The notes: generated by a model from the letters alone, not told the origin. Counted from the first letter of the stretch, positions 9,701 through 20,929 are shown. The stretch is DNA of 27,619 nucleotides from Priapulus caudatus (GCF_000485595.1 NW_014577363.1:322578-350196); one strand, 5' to 3'. Program-made: numbers and translations.

Positions 9701-12700
9701 CCTGGATATTCCAAGTGGGTCTTGATACTAGCATGCTTTGCTAAATTCACAACTTCATTTAAAATAAGGTAGATTTATGCAAGTTTCTGCATTGTATTGT
9801 AACGTGCATTGTAGGAGGTGGGCTCACAGTGGATGGAACTGTAGATAGTAGAATGATCTCTTCCAACGATATTCTGATGACCTCTGGAGAACAACACGTG
9901 ACCGGTAACTATGGATGGCATTCGCTCTTCGCTTTGTTTGCACATCGGACTTGAAAATTATTATATTTTATTAAATATTGTTATAACTTAATTATATATA
10001 AATAAATGATTATATTATTAATATATTTTAATATAGGTCAACTGGAATTTATTGACACCACCTTGACTGCTACTGCAATGACAGTTGACGGGACCGTTGA
10101 TGGTGTGAACGTCACCGACTTGATAACCGACGCAGTGTATTACAATGTCTCCACAACATTCACAGGTTGGCATAGAACTAATCCAAAGCACGAAGTAATT
10201 CATCCAGATAAGTAACTATGCACGAAATAGAAGATATATACAGAATATCAGATATATAGAATATATATCTATATATATATATATATGTGAAGACTAGACT
10301 CTATACAGAATAGAGCCGACCTCATATTGCGCTACTTTGCGCACATTTTCTAGGTTATAAAACATTTAGCAGTGCAGCGACGCTCACCAATCTTGAGGTT
10401 CCACTGCCAGGCCTGATAGATGGAGTTGACATCGTTGATCTTGACACGAGTGCTTTTCGTCTTGCTGGATCACAAACCATTACAGGTACAACAATTACGT
10501 TGCATGTTCCTGATTTCATTTTGAATTGCAGGCATATTTTTTGGTGATCTTTTTTGGTATCATTTGAGTGGCATCTTTTGGAATGTTCCAGCATCCATGG
10601 GCTTCAGTGACATCGACCTGGATTCAGGTTTAACCTTGGCAAGTGGTTACACCCTAGCCGGTCTTGATCCAGCACACGTTGTATTGTTAAACTCAACCCT
10701 GCAAACCATAACTGGCGCAAAGACTTTCAACGCATCCCAGCAATTTGGTGTGCTTAACATGGTGGCTGGGAAGTCTATCGATGGCATCGATATCCTTGAC
10801 ACTAACAGTAAGTATACGTTTTCAATATACATATGGAAACAATTGTGATATGCCTCCTCAACGATGCAACAGTTGCATATTTTTGTTTTTCTTTCATTTT
10901 CCTGTAGAACCAGACCTTCTGCTGTCCGGTGAAGCTCAGTCCGTTTCTGGAAGCAAGACATTCTCTAGTGACCTTCATATTGGCAGTTCGACAGCAGGAA
11001 CTATCAACGACGTAAATCTTCAACAAATGAGCAGCTCTGCTCTTAAAACAGTCGGCAACCAGATAATCCCAGGTGCGTGCACGCGTTTTCCTATTAGTTA
11101 TAGTTATCTGATTATCAGGAAGCAGTCCATAAGGTTAGCAGTGCTACAAAACCGTGACTTTTAACCAAACATACTAGCAAAACTAACGTAACGATTTAAC
11201 ACAAGATCGATTTAACTTTTTTTTAACGATTTGACATAAGATATATAGCCAAGCATGAGCGGACATAACGATTTTGTTGTTTTATACAGGAGAGAAGACC
11301 TTTAGTAATGTGACATTCAGTTCCCCAATCACTGTTGGTGGCAAGGTTGATGATGTTAGCCTGTCGTTGTGGTCGAGTACCTCCATTTCTCTAAGTTCGA
11401 CCAGCATCAGTGTTGCACTCACATTTACTCAGGACATGCTGACGGTAAGTTCGTTATATAAAGACCAGCTACCAGCAAATTTTGCTGCCACTCTTGGTTA
11501 ATTCTCCGTCACTGGTAATCCTTGTGAAATAACGTTGATACAATCTTTACTTCACAGGTGGCTGGAAATCTTCAAGTGACGGGAGACGTGAACGGTGCTA
11601 CCGTGCCCCAAAGCTTCCTAAGGACTATGTCGCACGTTGACACCCAAGTGTCCGGTCTGAAGAACTTCACCAATGGTGTCCGGTTGGACAACAATCTCAT
11701 GGTTACTGGAACTGTCGGTGACATAGATCTGTCACAATTCGTCGCAGATTCACTTCTAAAGGACACGGCAATGGTAAATGCACCCATTTGTCTTCTGTAA
11801 TTATGTTTTGGAATTACTTTTTGATGATACAGTAATACCACATTTTTTAAGAATGGATAGTTTCATTAAACGCATTTCTCACTCCAGGTTGTTATGGGAA
11901 AAAAGACATTCACTTCAGAGAGTACCACATTCGGCAACTTGACGGTCACTGGGGCGGTCAACGCCTTGACCATGCCATCACACGTGGTGCAGCTATCCAC
12001 AAACGAGTTTCTCCCAAGTGCATTCGTCTTCAACGACATGGTTGCAGAAGCAGGCGTGACCGTCAGCACATTGACTCTCGGTGGTCTGCTAAACGGAGAG
12101 GACCCAATGACCTTGAAAACTGACACGTTATACCAGAGTCCTTCTATTGGTGAGCTTGAGCTATGACATATCAACATCATCATCTGCAGGACATATTTGT
12201 GGATCTCGGCTATAGGCGCAAATTAATGTCTTCTGCTTTTTACAGCTGGCTCCTCGCAAACAGTGACTGGAGCGAAGGTTATCAGACATGACCTGCAGTT
12301 CCAGGGTACCATCACATGTGATCTAGTTGATGGTGTAAACCTTAGTTTGCTAGAAGCAGACGCTGTGTTTAACAATCAAGCTTCAACGGTCACTGGTGAG
12401 AAAATCTTTAGCGACACGACTACCATCGAATCTTGGACATCCACAGGTAAGTGTTTAACATAGTAGCACTCAGCACTGCATGGTAATTACAATACATTAT
12501 TTTATATACGGCGTTCTCGCTGTTATTTATTAATATACCTATATCAATATATAATATAATATAATTGTATTATATATAATGCTTTATATATAATATAAAT
12601 GCCAATGTTTATAGTGAAGATTCCCCTCGTTAATTAGGTCTTGTTGATGGTGAAAACATCACTGAGTGGGATACTAGGATCATGCAGCAGGGTAGAACAC

Positions 12701-15700
12701 AGACTGTAACTGCAGCAACCACGTTTGAACATGTCACCGCTCCCAACGTGGTCACAGCTGATGGCACGATAAATGGTGTCGATGCCCGAGTCCTGAATGC
12801 GGAAGCTGTGAGACTGACAGGTATGTGTGTGTCCATCGCGAGCGATGATGGCCACTGACACCCCTTAAGGTTGGTTTCATCTGTTGTGCTTCCGTAGATG
12901 GCTAATGAGGCCTATCCGAGCACTGCTGAACAGTCTCCCACAAGATGGGCAGGTGTGATGAGAAGTTTCAGAGGTAACACCGCTGGTTGCACACTCTTTT
13001 CGTAGGCGTCACTTTTCCTCTGCATCAGCTTTACGTTTCTCTGCAGCCTGTGTGGCTCCCAGACTAATGAGCCAACGCCAAGTTGGGCGATCTTGGGCGG
13101 TTTGCTCCCATGTTGCTGTGTTGATATGCTATAAAGGACTTCAGCGCGTGCCAGAACTCAGTTCGCCATACAACAACTGTTTGGGTATGCGATTATCAGG
13201 CATTCTACTGACGTGGCCTGCCCATCTAGTCTGGTGTTTTTTCAGCAGGGTATGAATTGAGGGCAACTTAGCAGAGGTGAGGACTTCTGTGTCCGGGATC
13301 TTGTGATTTTGACAGGTAACTGTAATGATGAACACGCGGTAGATTGCGGTGGGGTGATCAAAATTATGCATTGTTTTTGTTTTTTTTAGGTGGTTCCATT
13401 ATTTATGGCCCAGTTACATTCCTTAACCTGACTGCCACGGATGTCACACTAGCTGCATCTAAAACTGTCGATACCGTTGACCTGAGTGAGGAGAACGTTG
13501 ATACCACAATTGCTGTGAGTATTCTGTAATGTTTTTTCGAAATTATTCCCATAAGTATTCCAGTAATGCAATTAGTACTACTTCCGTCTCGTTTTATACG
13601 ACGATAACCTATAGCTTTACACAATGTCATTTGCCAGGTTACCATCACCGGATTAAAAACCTTCACTGCAAATCAGACCGTGGGAAACCTCACAGTAACT
13701 GGATATGTGGATGGAGTGAACATTGCTCAGCTCTACGAGGATGCGGCTAGAACACAGGGCGCCACATTATCAGCGCATACACTCTTCACTGGTAAGAATT
13801 TGCTTATGTAGTCCATAAATCTTTGCTAATCTTGGATGGTTAGCTAAAGGTAATTAACATCTATGCTAAAGGTAAATATTTGCTTACGAAGTCTATAAAT
13901 CTTGGTAATCTTGGATGGTTAGCTAAAGGTAATGCTAAAGGTAAATATATAGGCTTCTATTATACAACTTCCAGGTGGAGTAGACTTTCAGGATGTCTTG
14001 ATAACGAGTTTGCTGGGAACAGTGGACATAGTCAACGTGAACAGCCGTGTTGTGAGAAAGACAGATATTGATCAGATACTGAGTGGCTTTTATTTCTTGT
14101 CCAATGCCAACTACACTGGGGTGAGTGAGATTAATTCATAGTGAAATCAAAATAATAGAATCTTTGAAAGAGATTTGCAGTATTTACTGATATATCTGAT
14201 ATACTGATATAATGATATCTATGCAGGACATTACAGTGAATGGCTTGATCGATGATGTGAGAGTAGAGACGTTGAATTCCACCTACGTGAGTGTGACTCA
14301 ATCACAGAACATTGAAGGAGTCGTCACATTCACTGATGTCATTGCTGAATATCTCAATCTAGGCACTCTCGGTGTTGGAGGTATAGTCCTAATTGAGCTC
14401 ACAGCTACATTATATATTTAGATGTAATTAATTTTAGATGATGTATATTGTCATCTTGCTGCCAAAATTATGAAAGGCCATGGCTACAAACGATACCTGT
14501 TAACAGTGCCTTTCAATAAATTTTGCTTGCAGGTCTTGTGGATGGTGTGAACATCACAGATTTCGACATGACTGTGATGAGAATTGTAGGTGATCAAACC
14601 ATAACTGGCAGTCATACGTATACAGGTCCCACAGTTCTTGAAGGTAATTAGCTTAATGAAATTATATCTTGTGTATAATGTATTCTATCATTTGTTTGGT
14701 GGTCGTTTTGCACTCACCAACTGGTTACTTGTATGTTATAGCTGACCTGGTGGTAGGTGGCCTCGTGGATGGGGTAGATGTGGCCAACAATACTGCGCAA
14801 CATGGGGCGGACAACGTCTTCACTGGCACGAAAACATTTAGCCACACAGATGGCTTCAATGCGGCAGGAAATGTGACATTTGACGATGGTATGTTAGTTC
14901 GTCAAAGATGGTTAGATTGACAAACATTGATGCATCTCTAATGATTCTATTGATTAATGCAGATAAGTGACAGCAAATAAGTCTGTGGTATGGTTGCAGG
15001 AAAAACTATGCACGGTGTTGATGTGTCACAGTGGGCAGATGATGGAGTAAATATGAACGTGGATACGGCCATAGGAGGCGCCAAGACCTTCACTGCTGAT
15101 ACTGTCACATTCAGTAATAATATACAGTAAGTGTGCACCTATAACCCACAAAGCTCCTCGTAAAAGTCTTTCTTGGTTATGACCATTTCAGTTGTTCAAT
15201 TTATACCATTTCATTCCAGAGCGGATGACATCGTAGATGGTTATATGGTAGATGCAGCCACCTTGTTAATGCTGTCAGGCGATCAAGATATCACAGGCTT
15301 GTATACATTCTCCACTCTGGTGACGGCTACAGAACTCCAGGTTTGTTGATATACGATTAAAGATTGTTGATAGGATTCAAAACAAAGCAAAGCAAAGTTT
15401 CTAGATGTAACTGATGTCCTTTGTTTATTTGCACAGGTAGCGGGCACCGTTGATGGCATGAATGTAACTTATGTCGGAGAGATGGCCCTGCTAAGCAACA
15501 AGAACGGCACTCTGCAGACATTGCTAGAAGAAGTGACGTTCAGCAGCGCACCACTGTTCAACAATATACAGATTAATGGACTACTAAATGGTGTTGACAT
15601 CACAAGTGATGTCCAAATGATCCTGTACGCATGTACACAATTTAATTTCCTCAATCAAATTCACGTAACCACAACAGTGGCCACGCTTTGTGTTTTCTCA

Positions 15701-18700
15701 TGTTTAACTTTGGTCTCACCGGGTCTGACTTGATGCGTACACAGGAATGACTCACAAGTGTTGTTTTTCCTCGTACAGGGAGGATTACAACCTGTCCTCC
15801 ATTATAGACAGCCTCAACAATCAGTGCGAAGCCTTGGAGGACATGTCGGGAGCGCTGAATGGTGAGAACAGCAACGCCCTCTGGTTCACGATTGCGTGCG
15901 TGCGCGTGCCTGCACGTGTGCGTGCGTGTGTGTGTGTGCGTGCGTGCATGCGTGTGCGTGCGTGCGTGTGCGTGCGTGTGTGGAGGGGGATGTCATCACA
16001 GGTAGACTGTGGCCACCGCACGTCAGTAATGATAGGAGACTCACTCGGAGACTGACGCGGAGACGAGGCTCTCCTAGTTTATTACCACTAGCCCCATTAT
16101 TCATCCTATAGTTACTAATAACTAATTACTGTTGTCACCTCTATTCGGAATGTCTACGAGGACTAATAATGTCGGCAATAATCCAGTCGTCATTTATTAT
16201 CTTGCTCTTATTTATCTAGCAATCTACTATCTCTATGCTATACAATAGGTTTCGCAACGCGATATGTTTTTCGAATTTATATTTTCCTCTCGCAGAATCT
16301 GGCAGGATCATCAGCTTTGTACGAGGGTTCTCCAGCTATGCGGACACGCTGCGTAGCTTCACACCATTCGTAATGAACGGAGAGCACTACGTCGCAATGT
16401 CCGTCAAGAGCATCGACTGTGTGGATTCGAATATTCTAAAGTACAACAACATTAACGACAGCTTCGAAATATTCAGCGTAAGTGTATACTGTGTAGAGTC
16501 GAATATTCTAAAGTACAATACGACTAACGACAGCTTAGAAATATTTGGCGTAAGTATATGTGGAGTGGAGCATTTAAAGTACAACACGACTAACGACAGC
16601 TTCGAAATATTCAGCGTAAGTGTATGCTTCTTGGTGTAACGTTGTGTAAGTATGATGTAACGTTAGGGCGCCTGTGTAACGAAGGGCTGCATAATGATAT
16701 AATTAATGATATAATATAATAATTATATGATCTCATCGCAGTCTATACCAGCCGTCGGAGCGGAAGTCATGGACCATTTTGAGTTCGAAGACAATCACTA
16801 TCTCGCCGTCACTTTTGCTGCACTATACAACGACTCCCTCCCTTGCTATACCAAACGGAGCGCATTCGGTGGTGAGTGTGCATGCGAATTCGAAACGTGC
16901 TTCAGCAACGAATGTAGTTTGACTCCCCACGCCTTGTTTTATTACTGTATAATTTTAAATTTTATTTTTAGGCGATGCTGCCGTGTCGTATGTCCAGGTG
17001 TATAAATACAATGCCGACACATTAACATTTAACCTGTGGCAGAGTCTGGCTGCTACCATGCCTCTTGGTCTGAAGGCATTCCCATGGAATGGCAAGCAGG
17101 TGCGAATGACGCTCATTGACACCTGTTGAATGTGCTATAAGAATCAAATAATATATGATATAAAATAATGATATGAAATAAATATAATATGAATGGGATA
17201 AGAGGAGTTTACGATGTGCTGAGAGTAGTTGCAAATAATTATTTATAATCATTCACACTGGCCGTATGTTAACTCCTTTTAATTAATTATAAATGAGATC
17301 ATGAATGAATGTGCATTTCAGTGCTTGGCTGTTGCCAATAACTTCAATCCAATTAATGGGAGTATGGTCATTCCCTCTCGACTATACTGCATGACAGATG
17401 AAGCTGGAAAGTTCAACGAAACGTGGGATCTTGAAACCTATGGCGCGGTTAAGGTATGTTAAACAACCATTCGCATGTGTAGGTAAGGTAAAACAAATGG
17501 TAGATTCACCAAGTATTTGTCATCTTCATAAAACATTTGAAAAAAGAACCATATTGTGTCGACACGCTTAACCATTTAAATGGTTGAGAAAGGTCGTCTG
17601 CTGTCATTATAATTGCTTGATTGTGAACAAAACTACTTCAGGTGGATGCAACATCTATCGATGGAATACTACATATCGCATTTGCAAACAAGTATCACTC
17701 GAGCGTGGGCTACCAGACGCACAGCATTGTGTACTACTGGAACAACATAAACGACACTTTTGACGTAAGTATAATTGGCGTACCGACTTGGAATGCTAAC
17801 GTGGGTGAGTTGCGTGAGATGATGCAGTTTACAGGCGTCGCTAAACGGTTTTTGAAGTTGGGGTGCTCAATTTGTTACGATCCAGTAGAGCGATTTTGTG
17901 ATAGCGCCTGTGCACACGCGCGCTCTCTCTCGATCTCTCATTTAATTTTGTGGCGTCAAAAAAGTTTGGATGCTCGAGCCCCCTTAGGCCCCCCCCCCGT
18001 TCCGCGGGCACTGCAGTAGGCTTACATGCATGGCTTTGGAAGAGAGATGAGTTTCGTGTTTACCATCCCTGTAGGATTACCAGCTACCGACGATCAGCTG
18101 TGTGGACGCAGTGTTTGTTACGACAGCCACTGGTGTGTTACTGGTGCTCGCCAACTCCCAGGCTGCCAGCACTGGCGTGACCGCAAACACGGATGTCTAC
18201 GAGTACGTACCTCTACAACTAGATCACATGCCCAGTAGGGAGAGTTAGTAGACAAAATGCCTGTTATGGCGTATGTAGGTATATGCCAGGATGTTACATG
18301 ATAACAAGAGTCTATCAATGTCTATCTATCGATCGAGTCTATCAAGTCTATTGATAGACTCCTGATGATAATAATACCGGGTGTCCAGTATGGAGTCCAG
18401 CAGAAGAACTAAACCTATTTTATTGTAAAATTTATTTGCAGATATAATGGAAATTTGCCATTTCCATTTGTGCTGAAGCAGGCAATAGATATTCCTAGCA
18501 CTGTGGACGTGGAAGCGGTAAGCTAACCCTGTTGCTATGCGCTAACGTGAATACAGTTGTCATTCGCTTAACAAAAGTGTTGCAGAGATATGTTATAATA
18601 TGATTTGGAAACCAGTGTTTTCTCTAATTTTCAGGCAACCTTAATGGATGGAGAGATATACATGTTTGCAGTGAATGGGGATTTTGATCAGAGTATCCAA

Positions 18701-19180
18701 GTGTACAAGCTTGGTGGTTCATCGTACTTCCTCCCAAATATGCAGCTGAGTGTCAACTACAGTAAGTTCAAGTTGTAATCTTAAAGACCGTTTTTTATTC
18801 GGACAATTCTGTTTTCACTACACATGCCGATCGACATTCAAAATGGTAAACATGACATTTTATACATTCAGAGTGTGTCGGAGTGTCTGTATTCACGATC
18901 CCAGACGTTGCTAGCTTCATCGCCGTGGCAGTAGACGGAGACTTCAACGATAACATCTTCGTTACTGGGAGCTCGGACTTTCTGAAGGTTGAAACTAAAG
19001 GTACATATTAGCATAATTTTAGTGGAGATGTTGGAGTAATGTACAGCTTGGTCAACGAGCATGGTTATCAGTATTATGCATCGATATTGTTGTTTTCTAG
19101 GCAAGCCTATACCATCTACTTCATGCGATGCTCACAATCTTTTGGATCTTCTGGAACTACTGCCCAACAACGGATTTTAG
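5994..19180 (+). CDS. Large EAR-repeat/solenoid protein, 5' exon missing
   Basis: I joined 42 exons by splice signals and phase; coordinates are in the four domain entries that follow. Coding length is 6,520 bases, which closes exactly in frame on the TAG at 19178-19180, giving about 2,172 residues. Order: Lys-Arg-rich N-terminus (about residues 1-121), seven EAR repeats (122-515), about 26 TGxKTF/VDGV modules (516-1760), seven EAR repeats (1761-2172). EAR repeats, known from LGI, TSPEAR and ADGRV1 proteins, fold as a seven-bladed beta-propeller used in extracellular protein contacts. An extracellular structural or adhesive role is therefore inferred. The first exon, presumably carrying the start and the front of a signal peptide, was not found. 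The first visible segment reads LLACALLLYRM, like the end of a signal peptide. The precise family is not recognised. Confidence 0.85.
6962..8605 (+). other. N-terminal EAR propeller, seven repeats
   Basis: Exons 6962-7210, 7318-7512, 7653-7985, 8110-8318 and 8409-8605. Seven EAR repeats can be read from their core strands: ETMAVAN, DDIEPFYMSGQAYVAVAKN, IKSFIFHGVTHLAVATY, ATDIEPFTIYDKQYLAVANY, SDIEFFHVEINGKKEFFLAVA, NTILLAFADR and AELHIAGVY. Seven is the blade number of known EAR propellers. The introns after 7512 and 7985 appear to use GC donors (GCAAGT, GCGAGT); no GT donor nearby keeps the frame. Repeats 1, 6 and 7 are diverged. An open frame starting with GTG at 6988 is not the real start, because the frame extends upstream to the acceptor at 6961. 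Confidence 0.8.
12877..13340 (-). pseudogene. LINE retrotransposon 3' fragment in an intron
   Basis: It lies antisense inside the intron 12821-13389 of the EAR gene. Minus-strand translation gives TRWAGHVSRMPDNRIPKQLL followed by YGEL, the well-known C-terminal motif of non-LTR endonuclease/reverse-transcriptase proteins. After a frameshift near 13141 come WEQTAQDRPTWR and a terminal C2H2-like finger with CPSCGRLF and HLRKH, then a stop at 12877-12879. Only the C-terminal end is present, with at least one frameshift and an internal stop, so it is a 5'-truncated, dead copy. The clade is uncertain. Confidence 0.8.
13799..13950. repeat. Tandem duplication within an intron
   Basis: Two copies of a roughly 65-85-base segment share TTTGCTTA..AGTC.ATAAATCTT and GGATGGTTAGCTAAAGGTAA. 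The first starts just inside the donor at 13792 and the second at about 13880. The copied segment includes donor-like GGTAAA. It lies between exons ending at 13791 and starting at 13975 and does not alter the coding frame. Confidence 0.7.
15895..15985. repeat. GT/GC microsatellite in an intron
   Basis: GCGTGCGTGTGTGTGTG-type repeat with alternating purine/pyrimidine, inside the intron 15862-16295. Cys/Val/Arg open frames over it are artefacts. Confidence 0.9.
16417..16621 (+). repeat. Triplicated exon end with splice donor
   Basis: Three head-to-tail copies of the end of the EAR exon begin at about 16417, 16489 and 16558. Each contains AAGTACAA and AACGACAGCTT and ends with GTAAGT, at 16478, 16550 and 16616. 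Donor spacings are 72 and 66 bases, both multiples of three, and the frame stays open through all three copies to a stop at about 16637-16639. All three donors are in the same phase (0) and can join the exon at 16742. Confidence 0.8.
18298..18371. mobile_element. Palindromic mini-element 5 with 7-bp repeats
   Basis: The body at 18305-18364 starts CAAGAGTCTATCAAT and ends ATTGATAGACTCCTG, a 15-bp stem with one A-C mismatch at its third base around a 30-base loop. It is flanked by exact 7-bp direct repeats ATGATAA at 18298-18304 and 18365-18371. It lies in the intron 18203-18441 of the EAR gene. Confidence 0.7.
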
Positions 19181-19203
19181 TATTATTGATTTTGTGATAA
19201 AAT

Positions 19204-19774
19204 TTTAGTACTTACTTACCAGTTATTTTTATGTTTAGTATTTAAGCCTATGGTAACTACAAATATCTGAAAAAAAAATTATTTGAGATTATAGTAACGA
19301 AAGCATTCTGTTAGCAGCTAAAGTGTATTACCATAATTTATTTATATTAGCAGCTAAAATGTATTTCCATAATTTATTTATATTAGCAGCTAAAAAGTAT
19401 TACCATAATTGATTTATATTAGCAGCTAAAATGTATTACCATAATTTATTTACACTACTAACTAAGAGTATAATTGTGATTTTAGTACTATACTTACCAG
19501 TTATTTTTATGTTTAGTATTTAAGCCTATGGTAACTGCAAATATCCGAAGAAAAAAATTGAGATTATAGTAACTAAAGCATTAGCAAAAAATTATTTATT
19601 CATGTTAGCAGCTAAAATGTATTACCATAATTTATTTATATTGGCAGCTAAAATGTATTACCATAATTGATTCATATTAGCAGCTAAAATGTATTACCAT
19701 AATTGATTCATATTAGCAGCTAAAAAGTATTACCATAATTTATTTACACTACTAACTAAAAGTATAATTGTGAT
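19204..19774. repeat. Duplicated block holding a minisatellite
   Basis: Two copies of a block (about 19204-19480 and 19481-19774) start TTTAGTACT, continue CCAGTTATTTTTATGTTTAG and end CTACTAACTAA..AGTATAATTGTGAT. Each contains four units of a roughly 35-base minisatellite with TTAGCAGCTAAAATGTATTA and CCATAATTTATTTA. The block starts 24 bases after the EAR gene's stop codon, so it may lie in the 3' untranslated region. Confidence 0.85.
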
Positions 19775-20095
19775 AAATTGATTATATATTTTTGCATTAA
19801 TTGTTATGTTTACATTCAATTAAACACGTTTTACTAAATCAAAATGGTGTTACTGCTTACTTCATATTGTCCCTGTTATCACAGAGTGAATACTTTTTAT
19901 TACTCATGTCAAGACTGCCTCAGTGGTTAGCTGAGATATATCTCCCATCCTAAGTGAACCCACACTCCTACAGACAACATTGAGCAACTGGTAATTGAAA
20001 CTTGCTAACGATGTAATGACGTGGAAATGTAATAATGTATAAAATAGAAATTTTACAATATTTTTACTATTTTTTTTTTATTAATTACACAATTA
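19775..20095. other. AT-rich spacer, no feature seen
   Basis: Unique-looking sequence between two repeat blocks, with T and A runs near 20070. No gene, RNA or repeat is supported. Confidence 0.45.
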
Positions 20096-20850
20096 TTTAC
20101 AATATTGGTTAGTACAATTAAATTATAAAAATCGTACTGCTGCAAGTAGGACAATTAATATGGCGCTCTATACACGAGTAGGACGCAATTAATATGCCGC
20201 TATATACAATTAAATTATAAAAATCGCACTGATGCAAGTGGGACAATTAATATGCCTCTATATATACGAGTATGACAATTAATATGCCGCTATATAGGCC
20301 TATAATTAAATTATGAAAATCGCACTGATGCAAGTAGGAAAATTAATATGCCGCTATGTATACGAGTAGGACAATTAATATGCCGCTATATATACGAGTA
20401 GGCCAATTATTATGCCGCTATATATACAAGTATGGTAATTAATATGCCGTTATATATACGAGTATGACAATTAATATACCGCTATATATACGAGTAGGAC
20501 AATTAATATGCCGCTATATATACGAGTAGGACAATTAATATGCCGCTATATATACGAGTAGGACAATTAATATACCGCTATATATACGAGTAGGACAATT
20601 AATATGCCGCTATATATACGAGTAGGACCCAATTAATATGCCGCTATATATACGAGTAGGACAATTAATATGCCGCTATATATACGAGTAGGACAATTAA
20701 TATGCCGCTATATATACGAGTAGGACAATTAATATGCCGCTATATATAACGAGTAGGAAAATTAATGATGGCCGGCTATTTATACGAGTAGGAACACATT
20801 TAATAAGCCCGCTATATATAATAGGACAGAATGGGCCGCTATATACAATT
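20096..20850. repeat. 32-bp satellite array
   Basis: Head-to-tail units with AGGACAATTAATATGCCGCT then ATATATACGAGT, period 32 bases. They are very regular between about 20370 and 20750 and eroded at both ends. At the left, units alternate with a longer variant containing AATTAAATTATAAAAATCG and ACTGATGCAAGT. About twenty units are visible. Short frames across it are artefacts. Confidence 0.9.
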
Positions 20851-20929
20851 AGGACAATTATCTTACTCTTACCGATATATGCGCAAACCCGCCACGCACC
20901 CGCCTGTGCACAAACAACAAGATAATAGT

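Larger units (their letters stand above)
8707..15861 (+). other. Central stalk of ~26 TGxKTF/VDGV modules
   Basis: Exons: 8707-8840, 8963-9160, 9271-9410, 9509-9668, 9815-9904, 10037-10165, 10354-10485, 10592-10807, 10908-11072, 11290-11444, 11558-11773, 11888-12149, 12246-12446, 12638-12820, 13390-13514, 13638-13791, 13975-14120, 14227-14380, 14533-14643, 14742-14888, 15000-15126, 15220-15340, 15437-15624, 15779-15861. About 1,245 residues hold about 26 degenerate modules of 40-48 residues: a (Q)T(I/V)TGxKTF turn, a hydrophobic stretch ending in VxG, then (L/T)VDGV(D/N)(V/I)xxL. Examples are TITGAKTF, TVDGVNVTDL and GLVDGVNITDF. The pattern suggests a beta-solenoid or fibre-like stalk. I do not recognise a named domain. 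Many exon junctions fall in the same glycine of the motif. Confidence 0.75.
16296..19180 (+). other. C-terminal EAR propeller, seven repeats and stop
   Basis: Exons 16296-16477, 16742-16871, 16972-17099, 17322-17453, 17642-17764, 18075-18202, 18442-18517, 18635-18761, 18872-19000 and 19101-19180. Seven EAR cores are readable: FVMNGEHYVAMSV, FEFEDNHYLAVTF, FPWNGKQCLAVANN, SIDGILHIAFANK, TGVLLVLANS, LMDGEIYMFAVNG and DVASFIAVAVDGD. Inter-repeat strands such as NILKYN, YVQVYKYN and SIVYYWNN match the usual EAR layout. The final exon adds a short tail ending LLPNNGF before TAG. There is no transmembrane segment or obvious anchor after the last repeat. No AATAAA was seen close to the stop. Confidence 0.8.

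Noticed and set aside
8707-15861. Central module as a captured phage tail-fibre gene
   Set aside because: Only the TGxKTF turn is alike. The segment is spliced into 24 phase-compatible exons between animal EAR domains, so bacterial or phage origin is not supported by what can be seen.
15895-16111. Cys/Ala/Arg open frames over the GT repeat
   Set aside because: They are by-products of the intronic microsatellite; the flanking exons (ending 15861, starting 16296) read through EAR and stalk sequence in another register.
17870-18020. C-rich stretch with CTCGAGCCCCCTTAGGCCCCCC as a gene or element
   Set aside because: It looks like the end of some dispersed repeat within an intron, but no boundaries, inverted ends or duplication were visible.
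19918-19990. tRNA-like string CCTCAGTGGTTAGCTGAG
   Set aside because: It resembles a D-arm box, but no T-arm box, anticodon stem or acceptor pairing could be found downstream.
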